Shown: one piece after another, positions 32,873 through 43,968 of the stretch
Position numbering within the stretch: the first letter of the stretch is position 1
Layout of the letters: each line of letters opens with the position of its first letter
NCBI GenBank assembly: GCA_963762425.1
Contig: CAVXKY010000017.1
Coordinates: 21,936 to 85,935 of the forward strand
Length of the DNA stretch: 64,000 bases
Source of the DNA: REEB95 sp963762425
GTDB taxonomy: Bacteria; Pseudomonadota; Alphaproteobacteria; ATCC43930; CGMCC-115725
Direction: 5' to 3'
Notes under the pieces: model-generated
What the model saw: the letters and a program-made list of their open reading frames with translations, nothing else
Database searches by the model: none
Told to the model about the DNA's origin: nothing
Made by a program: the position numbers and the translations under genes

Positions 32873-34013
32873 GACACCCGTCCCTTCCATAACCCGCCCT
32901 TGCCCTTCCTGTGCCGCCAGGCGGAATCGAGCGTGGCGCCCAGGAAGAGCAGCGCCACCGCCGGCAGCAGCGGCGCCCGCCACAGCCCGACCCGGTAAAA
33001 ACTTAGCATCGGCGCATAAGCCAGGGCCATCATCGCCCACGCCGCCAGCGCCAGCCAGGCGGCCGGCGCCACCCGCCAGCACCAGCAAGGGCGGCGCCAG
33101 GAAGGCCAGCGCCATCCCCAGCGTCGTGCCGAGCAGCTTCCAGGGCGAATAATCGAGATGCTCATAGGCGGTGCGCGCCACCACGTTCCACACATCCTTG
33201 AGGCGCGGATAGGCGCGCAGGCTGACGGTCTGGCCGCTCAGGCCGAGCCAGATCTTGCCGCCGCGTTTCACCTCGCGCGCCAGCGCGCAGTCGTCGATCA
33301 GCTCTTCATGGATCGCCGCGTAGCCGCCGATGCGCTCATAGGCGCTGGCCCGGACCAGGATGCAGCCGCCGGCCGCGGCGGCCGTCCGGTGGGCCGGATC
33401 GTTGACCCAGGAAAACGGGCGCAGCAAAGCGAAGAACCAGACGAAGGCCGGGATCATGAATTTCTCGGCCTGGCTGCGGCAATGGAGCTCGACCATGAGC
33501 GAGGCGAGATCGAGCCCGCCGTCTTCCAGCCGCGCAACCAGTTCGGACAGGTTTTGCCGGTGATGTCCGATATCGGCGTCGGTGAAGAGATAAAGCTCGG
33601 GCGGATTCCCGGACTTGGCCGCCTCGGCCGCCGCAGCCACGCCTTCCGACAAGGCCCAGAGTTTCCCCGACCAGCCCGGCGGCAAGGCCCGCGCCGATAC
33701 CACGCGGAGATTTTCGCTCCGGCCCGAAGCCGCCGCGGCGTCGCGCGCGATTTCGGATGTTCCGTCCTGGCTGTGGTCGTCCACCAGCACGACCGAGAAT
33801 TCGCCGGGATAATCCTGGGCCAGCAACGACGCCACCGCCCGTCCCACGGTCTGGGATTCGTCGCGCGCCGGGACGATGGCGGTGACGCGCGGCCAGCGCC
33901 GCGGATACTCCGGCACGGGCTCCTCTTCGGCCTGCCAGAAAAATCCCCGGCCCAGCAGCAAATAGCCCCAGACCGCCAGGATCAGCGCGGACAGGGCGAG
34001 CGCCGCGTTCATG
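32854..34013 (-). CDS. hpnB: Hopanoid-associated glycosyltransferase HpnB (one frameshift)
   Basis: Family 2 glycosyltransferase anchored in the membrane. An N-terminal helix (ALALSALILAVWGYLLLGRG) precedes VTAIVPARDESQTVGRAVAS, then SVVLVDDHSQDGTSEIA. YLFTDADIGHHRQNL (DxD-type metal site, near residue 137) and EELIDDCALAREVKRGGKIW are typical. Two to three helices close the protein (LGATLDSAWRHRKGKG near the end). A shift near 33075 falls in the C-terminal helices. The restored length is about 386 residues. The sugar and acceptor are not known for certain; the family is linked to hopanoid head-group modification. Its ATG overlaps the hpnA stop (ATGA). Confidence 0.9.
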
Positions 34014-35013
34014 GGCACATCCCCGCCTGGCGGAACCAGGCTATGGCGTCGGCCAGTCCTTCGCGGGCATGGCGCGGGCGGTAGCCCAATTCGCGCTCCG
34101 GCCTTGGCCGAGGAGAAGAACATGCGGTGGCGCGCCATGCGCAAGCCGTCGCGCGTGGTGAAGGGCTCGGCGCCGGTCAGATACGCCCAGCCCTCGGCGA
34201 GCCACGCCACCGGCCAGAGCGCGGCCAGCGGAATTTTGATCTTGGGCGGACGGCGCCCACGATCTCGGCAATGATCCGCAGGATCTCGGCCAGCGTCAGG
34301 TCCTCGCCGCCGAGGATGTAGCGCTCGCCCACCTTGCCCTTGCTCTCGGCCAGAAGATGGCCCGCCGCCACGTCGTCGACATGCACCAGGTTCAAGCCGG
34401 TATCGACATAGGCCGGCATCCGGCCCGACGCCGCCTCGATGACGAGGCGGCCGGTGGGCGTGGGCTTGATGTCGCGCGGGCCCACCGGCGTCGACGGATT
34501 GACGATCACCGCCGGCAATTTGCGCTCGCGCACCAGAGTCTTCACCACTTCCTCGGCCATGAATTTGGAGCGCTTGTAATGCCCGATCATGTCCGAAAGC
34601 GCGCTCGGCGTCGATTCATCGGCGGGTCTTCCATCGGCGTTCCAGCCCAGCGTGGCGACGCTGCTGGTATAGACCACGCGCGCGACGCGGGCCTGGAGCG
34701 CCGCTTCCATCACCAGCCGCGTGCCCTCGACATTGGCGGCATAGAGCGGCGCCGGATCGCGCACCCACAGGCGGTAATCCGCCGCCACGTGATAAACCGC
34801 GAAGCAGCCGGATGCAGCATCCGCCAGCGCCTTGGGATCGTCGAGCTCGCCCAGAAGCACCTCAACATCAAGATCCTCGATATTGCGCCGGTCGCTCGAC
34901 GGGCGCAGCAGCACGCGCACCTGGCGGCCCTGGGCCAGCAGCGCGCGCGCCACCGCCGAACCGACGAAGCCCGATGCACCGGTGACGAGCACGGGCTGGT
35001 CGGAAGCGGCCAT
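34010..35013 (-). CDS. hpnA: Hopanoid-associated sugar epimerase/dehydrogenase HpnA (two frameshifts)
   Basis: Extended short-chain dehydrogenase of the NAD-dependent epimerase type. It has the nucleotide motif VLVTGASGFVGSAVARALLA at the N-terminus, YHVAADYRLW near residue 74, VVYTSSVATLGWNADGRPAD near 113 and the catalytic IGHYKRSKFMAEE (YxxxK) near 145. The end of the restored protein reads LTGAEPFTTRDGLRMARHRM, then FFSSAKAE-RELGYRPRHAREG. Shifts lie near 34250 and 34105. The restored length of about 334 residues is normal for HpnA. It follows dxr by 21 bases, so isoprenoid and hopanoid genes form one transcription unit here. Confidence 0.92.
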
Positions 35014-35034
35014 ATGGCTAAACGGATTCGGGTT

Positions 35035-36265
35035 TCAGCCGAAAGCGGCTTGGGAAGCGCCGGCCGGAGCGCGGTTGCCGATGAACCGGCGCGCGGTCTC
35101 GCGCGCCTCGGCGTCGAGCGCATAGATATCCGCGAGCGCGTCGATGCGCCGGTCCGGCAGCGCCTCGAGCGTGCGCTCGACGATTGCCGCGATGTCGAGG
35201 AAGCCGATGCGCTTGTCGAGGAAGGCGGCCACCGCCACCTCGTTGGCGGCGTTCAGGATGGTCGGCGCGCCGGCGCCGGCTTGCAGCGCTTCGCGCGCGA
35301 TCCTGAGCGCCGGGAAACGCGCCGGATCGGGCGCCTCGAAAGTGAGCCGCGCCAGCTGGGCCAGGTCGAGCTTGGGGCTGGGCGCGGGAATGCGGTGCGG
35401 CCAGCCGAGCGCGTTGGCGATGGGCGTGCGCATGTCGGGCGAGCCCAGCTGCGCCAGCACCGAGCCGTCGCTGTAATAGACCAGGCCGTGCACCACCGAT
35501 TGCGGATGCACCACCACCTCGATGCGTTCGCTCGGCAGATCGAACAGATGGTGCGCCTCGATCACTTCGAGGCCCTTGTTCATCATGGTCGCGGAATCGA
35601 CCGAGATCTTGGCGCCCATGCTCCAGTTCGGATGCTTCACCGCCTGCTCGGGGGTGACGTGCTCCATGTCCTTGAGCGCGCGCTCGCGGAACGGTCCGCC
35701 GCTGGCGGTCAGCACGATGCGGTCGATGGCGTGCGCGTGGTCGGTATGGAACACCTGGAAGATGGCGTTGTGCTCGCTGTCCACCGGCAAGAGCCGCGCG
35801 CCGTAACGCTTCGCCTCCGCCGTCACCAGCGCGCCGGCGCAGACCATGACCTCTTTATTGGCGAGCGCGACCAGCGCGCCGCGCCGCACCGCCGCCAGCG
35901 TGGGCGCGAGGCCCGCCGAGCCGACGATCGCCGCCATCACCCAATCGGCCGGATACGAGCGCGGCCTCGACCACGGCCTGGATGCCCGACGCGGCCTCGA
36001 TGCCGCTGCCCGAGAGCGCTTCCTTCAAGACGCGATACTGGCTCTCGTCGGACACCACGGCGAATTTGGCCTTGAGGCGGCGCGCCTGCCGCGCCAGCAA
36101 TTCGGCGTTGCGGTGCGCCACCAGCGCCTCGACCGCGTAGTCATCGGGCGAGGCTTCGATCAGCTCGACGGTGTTGCAGCCGACCGATCCGGTCGAGCCC
36201 AGGATCGTCACCCGCCTTGGCCTGTCGCGCGGCGCGGAACCCTTCCGCGCCTTATCCGCCTTCAT
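35035..36265 (-). CDS. dxr: 1-deoxy-D-xylulose 5-phosphate reductoisomerase (one frameshift)
   Basis: Second MEP-pathway enzyme, converting DXP to MEP with NADPH. The N-terminal part has the NADPH motif RRVTILGSTGSVGCNTVELI near residue 20 and SDESQYRVLKEAL near 73. The second part has IVGSAGLAPTLAAVRRGALV, ALANKEVMVCAGALVTAEA, LPVDSEHNAIFQ (metal and substrate site), TASGGPFR, HPNWSMGAKISVDSATMMNK and LNAANEVAVAAFL, all hallmarks of Dxr. A single-base shift near 35945 separates the halves. Dxr is essential in organisms that rely on the MEP pathway, so the shift is most likely a sequencing error. The restored length is about 410 residues. It is the first gene of the hpn run. Confidence 0.93.
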
Positions 36266-36324
36266 GCCAAATCGCTCCCGAAACGGGGTCTAGCCCCTTC
36301 ATTCTCAATGCCATTTTAGAGATA

Positions 36325-36345
36325 ACGCGGGCGTCATGCCCGCGT
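36325..36345 (-). terminator. Possible terminator after the ChaC-like gene
   Basis: ACGCGGGC and GCCCGCGT form a perfect eight-base stem around GTCAT in the 85-base gap between the ChaC-like gene and dxr. The following bases on the minus strand are only moderately T-rich, so termination is uncertain. Confidence 0.35.
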
Positions 36346-36350
36346 AAAGC

Positions 36351-37028
36351 TTATTCCAGATTTTTCTTCGATCCCTCAAGGGCTTGGGCGACGAGGTCGC
36401 GCAGCCGGAACAGCCTGGGATCGCTGATGCCGAGCATTTCCAGATGCGCGGCGGTGTCGAACAGATAGGCGGCGCAGGGACCGAGCGGCCCTTTGGCCCG
36501 CGCGATGGATTCGACGATGCGCTCCTCCGGCAACAGCCCGGCATAGCGCGCATGGGCGTGGTTGATGACGAAGGCGACGGCCCAGCCGCGTCCGCCTTCC
36601 TGGGTGACCATGCGCACCCAGCGCGGCGCATAGGAGCCGGTGACCATCTCGCGCCGCCACAGCAGCTCCAATTCCTCCCGCGCCTTCGATTGTTCGATGC
36701 GATAGGCCACGCCGCGGCAGGCGCCGCCGTAATCGAGGCCGAGAATCAAACCGGGCGCGGAGGCCGAGCCGCGCCCGAGATGGGTCCACAGGCAGAAGCG
36801 GCGGTGGAAACCGTGCACGGTGGCCACCCGCTTGTCGGTGAAATGGATCATCGGATTCCAGATCAGCGAGCCGTAGGCGAACACCCAGACGTCGCCTTTG
36901 TCGGGCCGCTTCGCCAGCATCGCCGCCACGCCGGCGCGATGCTCCTCGTCGCTCATCACCTTGGCGGCGGGATCGTTGGCTTGGACGAGCCGGCGAATCT
37001 CGCCGCTCATCACCGCCTCGCGCGTCAT
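36351..37028 (-). CDS. ChaC-like gamma-glutamylcyclotransferase
   Basis: Cytosolic enzyme family that releases 5-oxoproline from gamma-glutamyl peptides, in particular glutathione. The protein has VWVFAYGSLIWNPMIHFTDK near residue 45 (the YGSLxWxP substrate loop), GLILGLDYGGACRGVAYRIE near 90, and LPEERIVESIARAKG, where a catalytic glutamate is expected. The C-terminus reads HLEMLGISDPRLFRLRDLVA. ATG 37028 is chosen because AAGGG lies seven bases upstream; in-frame ATGs at 37058 and 37076 would extend it by 10-16 residues. Length is about 225 residues. No functional tie to the hpn genes is evident. The gene is intact. Confidence 0.85.
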   Translation of the reverse strand: MTREAVMSGEIRRLVQANDPAAKVMSDEEHRAGVAAMLAKRPDKGDVWVFAYGSLIWNPMIHFTDKRVATVHGFHRRFCLWTHLGRGSASAPGLILGLDYGGACRGVAYRIEQSKAREELELLWRREMVTGSYAPRWVRMVTQEGGRGWAVAFVINHAHARYAGLLPEERIVESIARAKGPLGPCAAYLFDTAAHLEMLGISDPRLFRLRDLVAQALEGSKKNLE

Positions 37029-37172
37029 GCGATAACCCTTGGGGGGATTCGTACTCATGATCGAAAACGATAGCAAAGCCGGCGGAAGCGCGGAACCGGC
37101 GTCGCGCGCAGGGCAGACCGGCGTCGGGGGATGGCTTGACAGCGCGCCGCCCGCGCCTTACAGGCTGCCGCC

Positions 37173-39218
<2,046 letters not shown>

Positions 39219-39252
39219 CGCCTTAATTCCGGATGGCGCGTCCTATATCGAC

Positions 39253-39335
39253 GTCATTGCGAGGCCGCGCAGCGGCCGAAGCAATCCAGAAATCGCGCGG
39301 CATTCTGGATCGCTTCGCCTACGGCTCGCGATGAC
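39253..39335. repeat. Long palindromic repeat beginning GTCATTGCGAG, copy 1
   Basis: GTCATTGCGAGGCCGC at one end pairs with CTCGCGATGAC at the other. Inside, AGCAATCCAGAA pairs loosely with TTCTGGATCGCTTCG. It lies between the FadJ-like gene and a convergent gene. A second copy is at 54768. Elements of this type are widespread in proteobacterial intergenic DNA. Confidence 0.75.
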
Positions 39336-39364
39336 AATTGAAATGCAGGGACGACGGCAAAACT

Positions 39365-40357
39365 TCAGATCTTGAACGCTTCCAGGGTCTCGGGCGCGAA
39401 CAACTCCTCGGGCTTGAGGCGGCGTTTCGACAGCCCTTGCTCGTGGTGATAGCGCAGGAAAGTGTCGAGCGTCTGGCGGTTGGGCTCGAGCCCGTAAGGC
39501 CACCATTCTTTGCCCATCAGCCGCTTGGTCTCTTCCAGATGCGCGCTTTGCCAGGGCAGCATGGTCTTCTGCGAAGCGATCATGTCGAGATCGGAGTAGG
39601 TCTTCTTCTGCGCCGCGAGGAAGGCCTTGGTCAGCGACAGCGCGATCCAGCGGTTTTTCTCGTACAGCTCGCGGCGCAACACCACCGTGTGCATGATCGG
39701 GAAGATCTTGGTCTTGCGGAAATAGGCCTGCTCGACCTCGACGTAATTCGGGAAGAGGCGCTTCACCTTGTCGGACTCGGAATAGAACGTCATCGGCAGG
39801 CGCGGCGCGTAGATCGCGTCCAGCTCGCCGTCCGCGATCATGCGCGACAGGGTCTGCTTCGGGCCGATGGGCGAGACCTTGAACTTGGCCGGCAGGTCGA
39901 TTTTCTGCTTCTCGACCCGGCCAGGCTCTTCCTCGCCGCCGGTGAAGTATTGCGCGTCGGCGATGTCGACGCCGTATTCGTCCTGGAGGATGCCCTTCAT
40001 CCAGACGATGGCGGTGAGCTGCCATTCCGGATTGCCGATGCGCTTGCCCGCCAAATCCTTGGGTTCCCGGATGCCGCTTTTGGCCGACACCACGAAACAG
40101 GAATGGCGGAACATGCGCGAGGGGAAGACCGGGATGGCGATGAAATCGGGATGATCCTTCATCAGCGAGGCCGAATATGAGGACAGCGACATTTCGGCGG
40201 CGTCGAACTCCTTGTGGCGCAGCATGCGCCAGAAGGTCTCTTCCACCACCAAAGGCAGACAATTCAATTCCATGCCCTCGGCCTGGACGCTGCCGTCGGC
40301 CAAGGCGCGGGTGCGGTCGTAATCCCAGCAAGCCAGCGTTACGCGCAATTTCGGCAT
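39365..40357 (-). CDS. 4,5-dihydroxyphthalate decarboxylase-like / periplasmic-binding-fold protein
   Basis: A 330-residue protein of the type annotated as 4,5-dihydroxyphthalate decarboxylase, which has a periplasmic-binding-protein fold. Segments are RVTLACWDYDRTRALADGSV at the N-terminus, EETFWRMLRHKEFDAAEMSL near residue 39, IAIPVFPSRMFRHSCFVVSA near 73, DLAGKRIGNPEWQLTAIVWM near 102, and DGELDAIYAPRLPMTFYSES near 178. There is no signal peptide, so it is probably cytosolic, as for the decarboxylase. The substrate is not fixed by sequence: many homologues near transporters bind ligands instead. It stands alone, convergent with the FadJ-like gene. The gene is intact. Confidence 0.75.
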   Translation of the reverse strand: MPKLRVTLACWDYDRTRALADGSVQAEGMELNCLPLVVEETFWRMLRHKEFDAAEMSLSSYSASLMKDHPDFIAIPVFPSRMFRHSCFVVSAKSGIREPKDLAGKRIGNPEWQLTAIVWMKGILQDEYGVDIADAQYFTGGEEEPGRVEKQKIDLPAKFKVSPIGPKQTLSRMIADGELDAIYAPRLPMTFYSESDKVKRLFPNYVEVEQAYFRKTKIFPIMHTVVLRRELYEKNRWIALSLTKAFLAAQKKTYSDLDMIASQKTMLPWQSAHLEETKRLMGKEWWPYGLEPNRQTLDTFLRYHHEQGLSKRRLKPEELFAPETLEAFKI

Positions 40358-40454
40358 CCGGTATTTCCCCCTGCCCTAAAAGCAAATGGCGCGTTACCCT
40401 GGCGGCGCCGTTTCCCTATCATAACCAACCGGACACCCAACGGGAGCATAATCG

Positions 40455-40895
40455 ATGAGCACTATCACCCTGGCCCAGGCCTCGATCGTCGTCGACAAGG
40501 CGCTCGAACACGCCCGCGCCCAGAAATTCAAGCCCTTGACCGTGGCCGTGCTGGATGCGGGAGGATTCCTGGTGGCCTTCAAGCGCGAGGACAATTCCTC
40601 GCTGCTGCGCTTCGAGATCGCCACCGGCAAGGCCTGGGGCTGTCTCGGCATGGGCTTCGGCGGGCGGGAATTCGCGCGCCGCGTGGCCGCCGCGCCCCAT
40701 TTCATCCAGGCGCTGACCGCGGCTTCGGGCGGCCGCGTCGTGCCGGTGCCGGGCGGCGTGCTGATCCGGGACTCCGGCGGCGCGATCGTGGGCGCGGCCG
40801 GCATCAGCGGCGACGTCTCGGAAAACGACGAAGCCTGCGCCGTGGCCGGCATCAAGGCGGCGGGGCTCAAGCCCGACACCGGCGAGCCGGGTTGA
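40455..40895 (+). CDS. GlcG/HbpS-type haem-degrading family protein
   Basis: A 146-residue cytosolic protein of the GlcG/HbpS family, small alpha/beta oligomers that bind haem or act in corrinoid and glycolate loci. Visible blocks are ITLAQASIVVDKALEHARAQ, PLTVAVLDAGGFLVAFKRED near residue 27, GFGGREFARRVAAAPHFIQA, and VPVPGGVLIRDSGGAIVGAA with AAGISGDVSENDEACAVAGI near 115. There is no export signal, unlike secreted HbpS. GGGAGCATAATCG precedes ATG 40455. Function cannot be set more closely. Two hairpin repeats follow the stop. Confidence 0.82.
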   Translation: MSTITLAQASIVVDKALEHARAQKFKPLTVAVLDAGGFLVAFKREDNSSLLRFEIATGKAWGCLGMGFGGREFARRVAAAPHFIQALTAASGGRVVPVPGGVLIRDSGGAIVGAAGISGDVSENDEACAVAGIKAAGLKPDTGEPG

Positions 40896-40898
40896 CTA

Positions 40899-40955
40899 GA
40901 GCAATATCGGATTGGATGGAATCGGGTGATTCCGTTCAATCCGATGAAATTGCTC
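40899..40955. repeat. Imperfect 57-base palindrome (GAGCAAT...ATTGCTC)
   Basis: GAGCAAT, a GGATTGGA-type middle and GGAATC pair with GATTCC, TCAATCC and ATTGCTC around a GGGT loop, with a few mismatches. It lies directly after the HbpS-like gene and resembles GAGCA-headed dispersed palindromes of alphaproteobacteria. Confidence 0.6.
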
Positions 40956-40969
40956 GCTAAACAAATGAT

Positions 40970-41000
40970 GGAGCGTGTTCGCCTAAGGCGATCATGCTCC
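40970..41000. repeat. 31-base hairpin GGAGCGTGTTCGCC/GGCGATCATGCTCC
   Basis: The arms match at 12 of 14 positions around a three-base loop. It is immediately downstream of the ClC gene (stop at 41005, minus strand) and may act as a terminator there. Confidence 0.55.
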
Positions 41001-41004
41001 AGGT

Positions 41005-42906
41005 CTATTTCGGTCGGTCGTCGCCGCCCGAGCGGGCGCGCCACCAGCGCCAGCGCTGGATCGGCCGCACCACGCCGCGGCGGTAGAGCAGCGGGAACGG
41101 ATTCCGCCGGCGGACCGGCGCGAACGGGTTGACCGTGTCCATCACCGCTTCGCCCATCGTTTCGAGCGCGATGATTCCGGCCACGTCCTCGACCCGCGGC
41201 ACCAGCGCGCGCGGGCGCACGATGATGGCGAGGCGCGCGCCGTGGCGCGCCACCCGGCCGATCACCTCCGCCATGGTGTCGTAAGGCCGCGCCAGCGTGT
41301 AATCGGTGCGGGCGACGTCGCCCAGCTTGGCGATGGCGTCGCGCGCCTGCCACAGCTTGAAGCCCGGATCGAGGCGCAGATAGCCCGCCAGCCTTTTGCC
41401 GTCGGCGACCATGACGTAAAGCGGCCGTCCGGTTTCCTCCAGCCCGGATATGGTCTCGTCGAGCGTGGCCGAGGCGGGACAGATCTTGAAATCCGGCGAC
41501 ATCGCGCGTTCGGCCTTGCGGATGCGGTAGACGTTGGCCTGGAGCGAGTCCGGCACCTCGCGGCCCTTCGCGAACAGCTTCCAGGTGTAGATCGACTGAT
41601 TGAGCAGCGCCCGGCGCACGGATATCGCGATGGTGACGACGAGAATCATCGGCACGATGACGTTGTAGTCGCGGGTCAGCTCGAACACCATGACGATGGC
41701 GGTCATCGCCGCGCCGATGGTGCCGCCGAGCATGCCCGCCATGCCGACGATGGCGAAGTCGGTGACCGAGGTGTTGAGGCCGGGCCAGACGATGCCGGTG
41801 ACGACGCCCATCGCGCCGCCCAGCGCGCCGCCGATCACCAAGGCCGCGGAGAAGGTGCCGCCCGAACCGCCCGTGCCGATGGTGATGACGCTGGCGACGA
41901 GCTTGGCCGCGAACAGCAGCAGGAAAAGCCAGAGCGCGGTCATCTCGCCGCGCAGAATGTCCTGCAGCAGCGCATAGCTCGGCCCCTGCACGTAGTAATG
42001 GCCGGTCGTCATCATCAGGCCGTAGAAAATCAAGCCCACGATCAACATGCCGATGACGTGGCGCAGAACCGGGGTCGGCGCGATCCGGGTGGAGCTGCGC
42101 TCGACCCAGCCGACCAGCCAGATCATCAGCCACGAGGCGAATCCCAGCACGATCCCGAAGACGGCGTAGGCGAGCAGGCTCAACACGCCCGAGATGCGGA
42201 AATGGGTGGCGGTCACGGTCTCGACCAGGAATGTGGGTTGCAGACCGTTGTAGAAGCGCGAGACGAAGGTGCCCGCGCCGGCGGCGATGGTCACCGGCAA
42301 CAAGGTCCGGGCGCTGATCTCGGGCATCATCAGCTCGATGGCGAAGACGGTGGAGCCGAGCGGCGCGTTGAAGGCGGCGGCGAGGCCCGCCGCCGCGCCC
42401 GCCGCCACCAGGGTCATGCGCTGCCATTGCACCAGCCGCAGCAGGCGGCCGGAACGCGAGGACAGCGCCGCGCCGATCTGCACGCTGGCGGCCTCGAGTC
42501 CGACCGAGCCGCCGGTGCCGCTCTGGATGCCGGCGGCGAGCGACTTGATGATCGCCGACAGCGAGCGCACCAGGCCCTCGCGGTTGTAGATCGCGTCGAT
42601 GATGTCGGAGACGCCCTGGCCCTGCCGGTCCGGCGATTGCAGCCGCATCAGGCCGATCACGGCGAGCCCGCCCACCGCGGGAGAGAGCACGACCAGAGGC
42701 CCGAGCCAGCCATAGGGCGTGTGCAGGTTCGGGTTGTAGTAGAACGAGATCTCGCCGAGGAAGAACAGGTTATGGATGCCCGCCACCAGCGCGCGGAACA
42801 GCACGGTGAGGAATCCTGTGACCGTGCCGATGACCAGGGCCAAGGCCGCAAGCTCGACCAGGCTGGCCAAACGCTCGCGTTGCGGGGGGCGTGTAATTTC
42901 GCTCAA
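41005..42906 (-). CDS. ClC-family chloride channel/transporter with C-terminal CBS region
   Basis: A 633-residue membrane protein. The ClC core has GTGGSVGLEAASVQIGAALS near residue 135, where the gating glutamate is kept but the usual GREGP reads GLEAA. AAFNAPLGSTVFAIELMM (near 180) and GTGGSGGTFSAALVIGGALG (near 345, the GxFxP-like selectivity region without the proline) are also present. About 16 hydrophobic segments are seen. Residues about 470-590 form a CBS-like regulatory domain (DFKICPASATLDETISGLEE, RPLYVMVADGKRLAGYLRLD). Whether it is a channel or a Cl-/H+ exchanger cannot be decided. The gene is intact, with ATG at 42906. Confidence 0.9.
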   Translation of the reverse strand: MSEITRPPQRERLASLVELAALALVIGTVTGFLTVLFRALVAGIHNLFFLGEISFYYNPNLHTPYGWLGPLVVLSPAVGGLAVIGLMRLQSPDRQGQGVSDIIDAIYNREGLVRSLSAIIKSLAAGIQSGTGGSVGLEAASVQIGAALSSRSGRLLRLVQWQRMTLVAAGAAAGLAAAFNAPLGSTVFAIELMMPEISARTLLPVTIAAGAGTFVSRFYNGLQPTFLVETVTATHFRISGVLSLLAYAVFGIVLGFASWLMIWLVGWVERSSTRIAPTPVLRHVIGMLIVGLIFYGLMMTTGHYYVQGPSYALLQDILRGEMTALWLFLLLFAAKLVASVITIGTGGSGGTFSAALVIGGALGGAMGVVTGIVWPGLNTSVTDFAIVGMAGMLGGTIGAAMTAIVMVFELTRDYNVIVPMILVVTIAISVRRALLNQSIYTWKLFAKGREVPDSLQANVYRIRKAERAMSPDFKICPASATLDETISGLEETGRPLYVMVADGKRLAGYLRLDPGFKLWQARDAIAKLGDVARTDYTLARPYDTMAEVIGRVARHGARLAIIVRPRALVPRVEDVAGIIALETMGEAVMDTVNPFAPVRRRNPFPLLYRRGVVRPIQRWRWWRARSGGDDRPK

Positions 42907-43047
42907 TCAATGCTCCGCTCCACGCACCCGCGTCGGCGGGTGGTGGTGACGCCCCCCTTTGCGCCAATCTATCGCGGCTTTATCGCCCGCGCCACCTTCT
43001 CTAAATAGAGTTGCATCCGTGTCCCGGAGCGGCGAAGTTCGCGGCCG

Positions 43048-43962
43048 ATGAACCAACCGAAAGACCGGCTCGATGCCGGCGCGATGGGGCTGATGGTCCT
43101 GCTCTGCGCCGTCTGGGGCCTCAACCAGGTGTCGATCAAATTCGCCGATGGCGGCATCGCGCCGGTGCTGCAGGCGGGCTTGCGCTCGAGCGGAGCGGCG
43201 GCGCTGCTCTGGCTGTGGGCCCAGACTCGCGGTATTCCGCTGTTCGCGCGCGACGGCGTGCTGGGATTGAGCTGCCTGCTCGCGGTGCTGTTCGCCGCCG
43301 AGTTCGTGTTCCTCTATAGCGGCATGGTTTTCACCAACGCCTCGCACGGCGTGTTGTTCCTCTACATGGCGCCCTTTTTCGTGGCGCTGGGCGCGCATTT
43401 CTTCACCGGCGAGGAATTGCGGCCCATCCATCTGCTGGGATTGGGCTGCGCCTTCGCCGGGCTGCTGCTGGCTTCCGCCGATTCCTTGCGCCTGCCCACA
43501 TATCGCGAGCTGCTGGGCGACGGGCTGGAGCTGGTGGCGGCGAGCCTGTGGGGCGCGACCACGGTGCTCATCAAGGCGACCAAGCTCGCGCGCATCAGCG
43601 CGCATCGCGTGCTGTTCTATCAGCTTCTGGGCTCGGCGCCGGTGTTGCTGCTGCTGTCGGCGGCGATGGGCGAACGCGGCGCCTTCGCCGCCACGCCCGC
43701 GATCTGGGGCGCGGTCGCCTTCCAGACCGTGATCGTCGCCTTCATCAGCTATCTCGCCTGGTTCAAGCTGATTTCGCTCTATCCGGTATTCCGGCTTTCG
43801 GCCTTCTCGTTCCTGACGCCGCTCTTCGGCATGCTCGCCGGCGGGCTGATCCTGGGCGAACCGATCACCGTCACCCTGATGGCGGCGATGGTGCTGGTGG
43901 GATGCGGAATCTATCTCATCAACCGCGACCGGGCGCGCAAGCCCGTCGCGGTCCAGGTCTGA
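43048..43962 (+). CDS. EamA/DMT-family transporter
   Basis: A 304-residue inner-membrane protein with ten hydrophobic helices in two EamA repeats. These begin near GLMVLLCAVWGLNQVSIKFA (residue 14) and DGLELVAASLWGATTVLIKA (residue 158). The first repeat ends with GLGCAFAGLLLASAD, and the second with LFGMLAGGLILGEPITVTLM near 270, the usual motif. The substrate is unknown (drug, metabolite or amino acid export). The next gene starts six bases after its stop, so the two are probably co-transcribed. The gene is intact. Confidence 0.88.
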   Translation: MNQPKDRLDAGAMGLMVLLCAVWGLNQVSIKFADGGIAPVLQAGLRSSGAAALLWLWAQTRGIPLFARDGVLGLSCLLAVLFAAEFVFLYSGMVFTNASHGVLFLYMAPFFVALGAHFFTGEELRPIHLLGLGCAFAGLLLASADSLRLPTYRELLGDGLELVAASLWGATTVLIKATKLARISAHRVLFYQLLGSAPVLLLLSAAMGERGAFAATPAIWGAVAFQTVIVAFISYLAWFKLISLYPVFRLSAFSFLTPLFGMLAGGLILGEPITVTLMAAMVLVGCGIYLINRDRARKPVAVQV

Positions 43963-43968
43963 GCCGCC

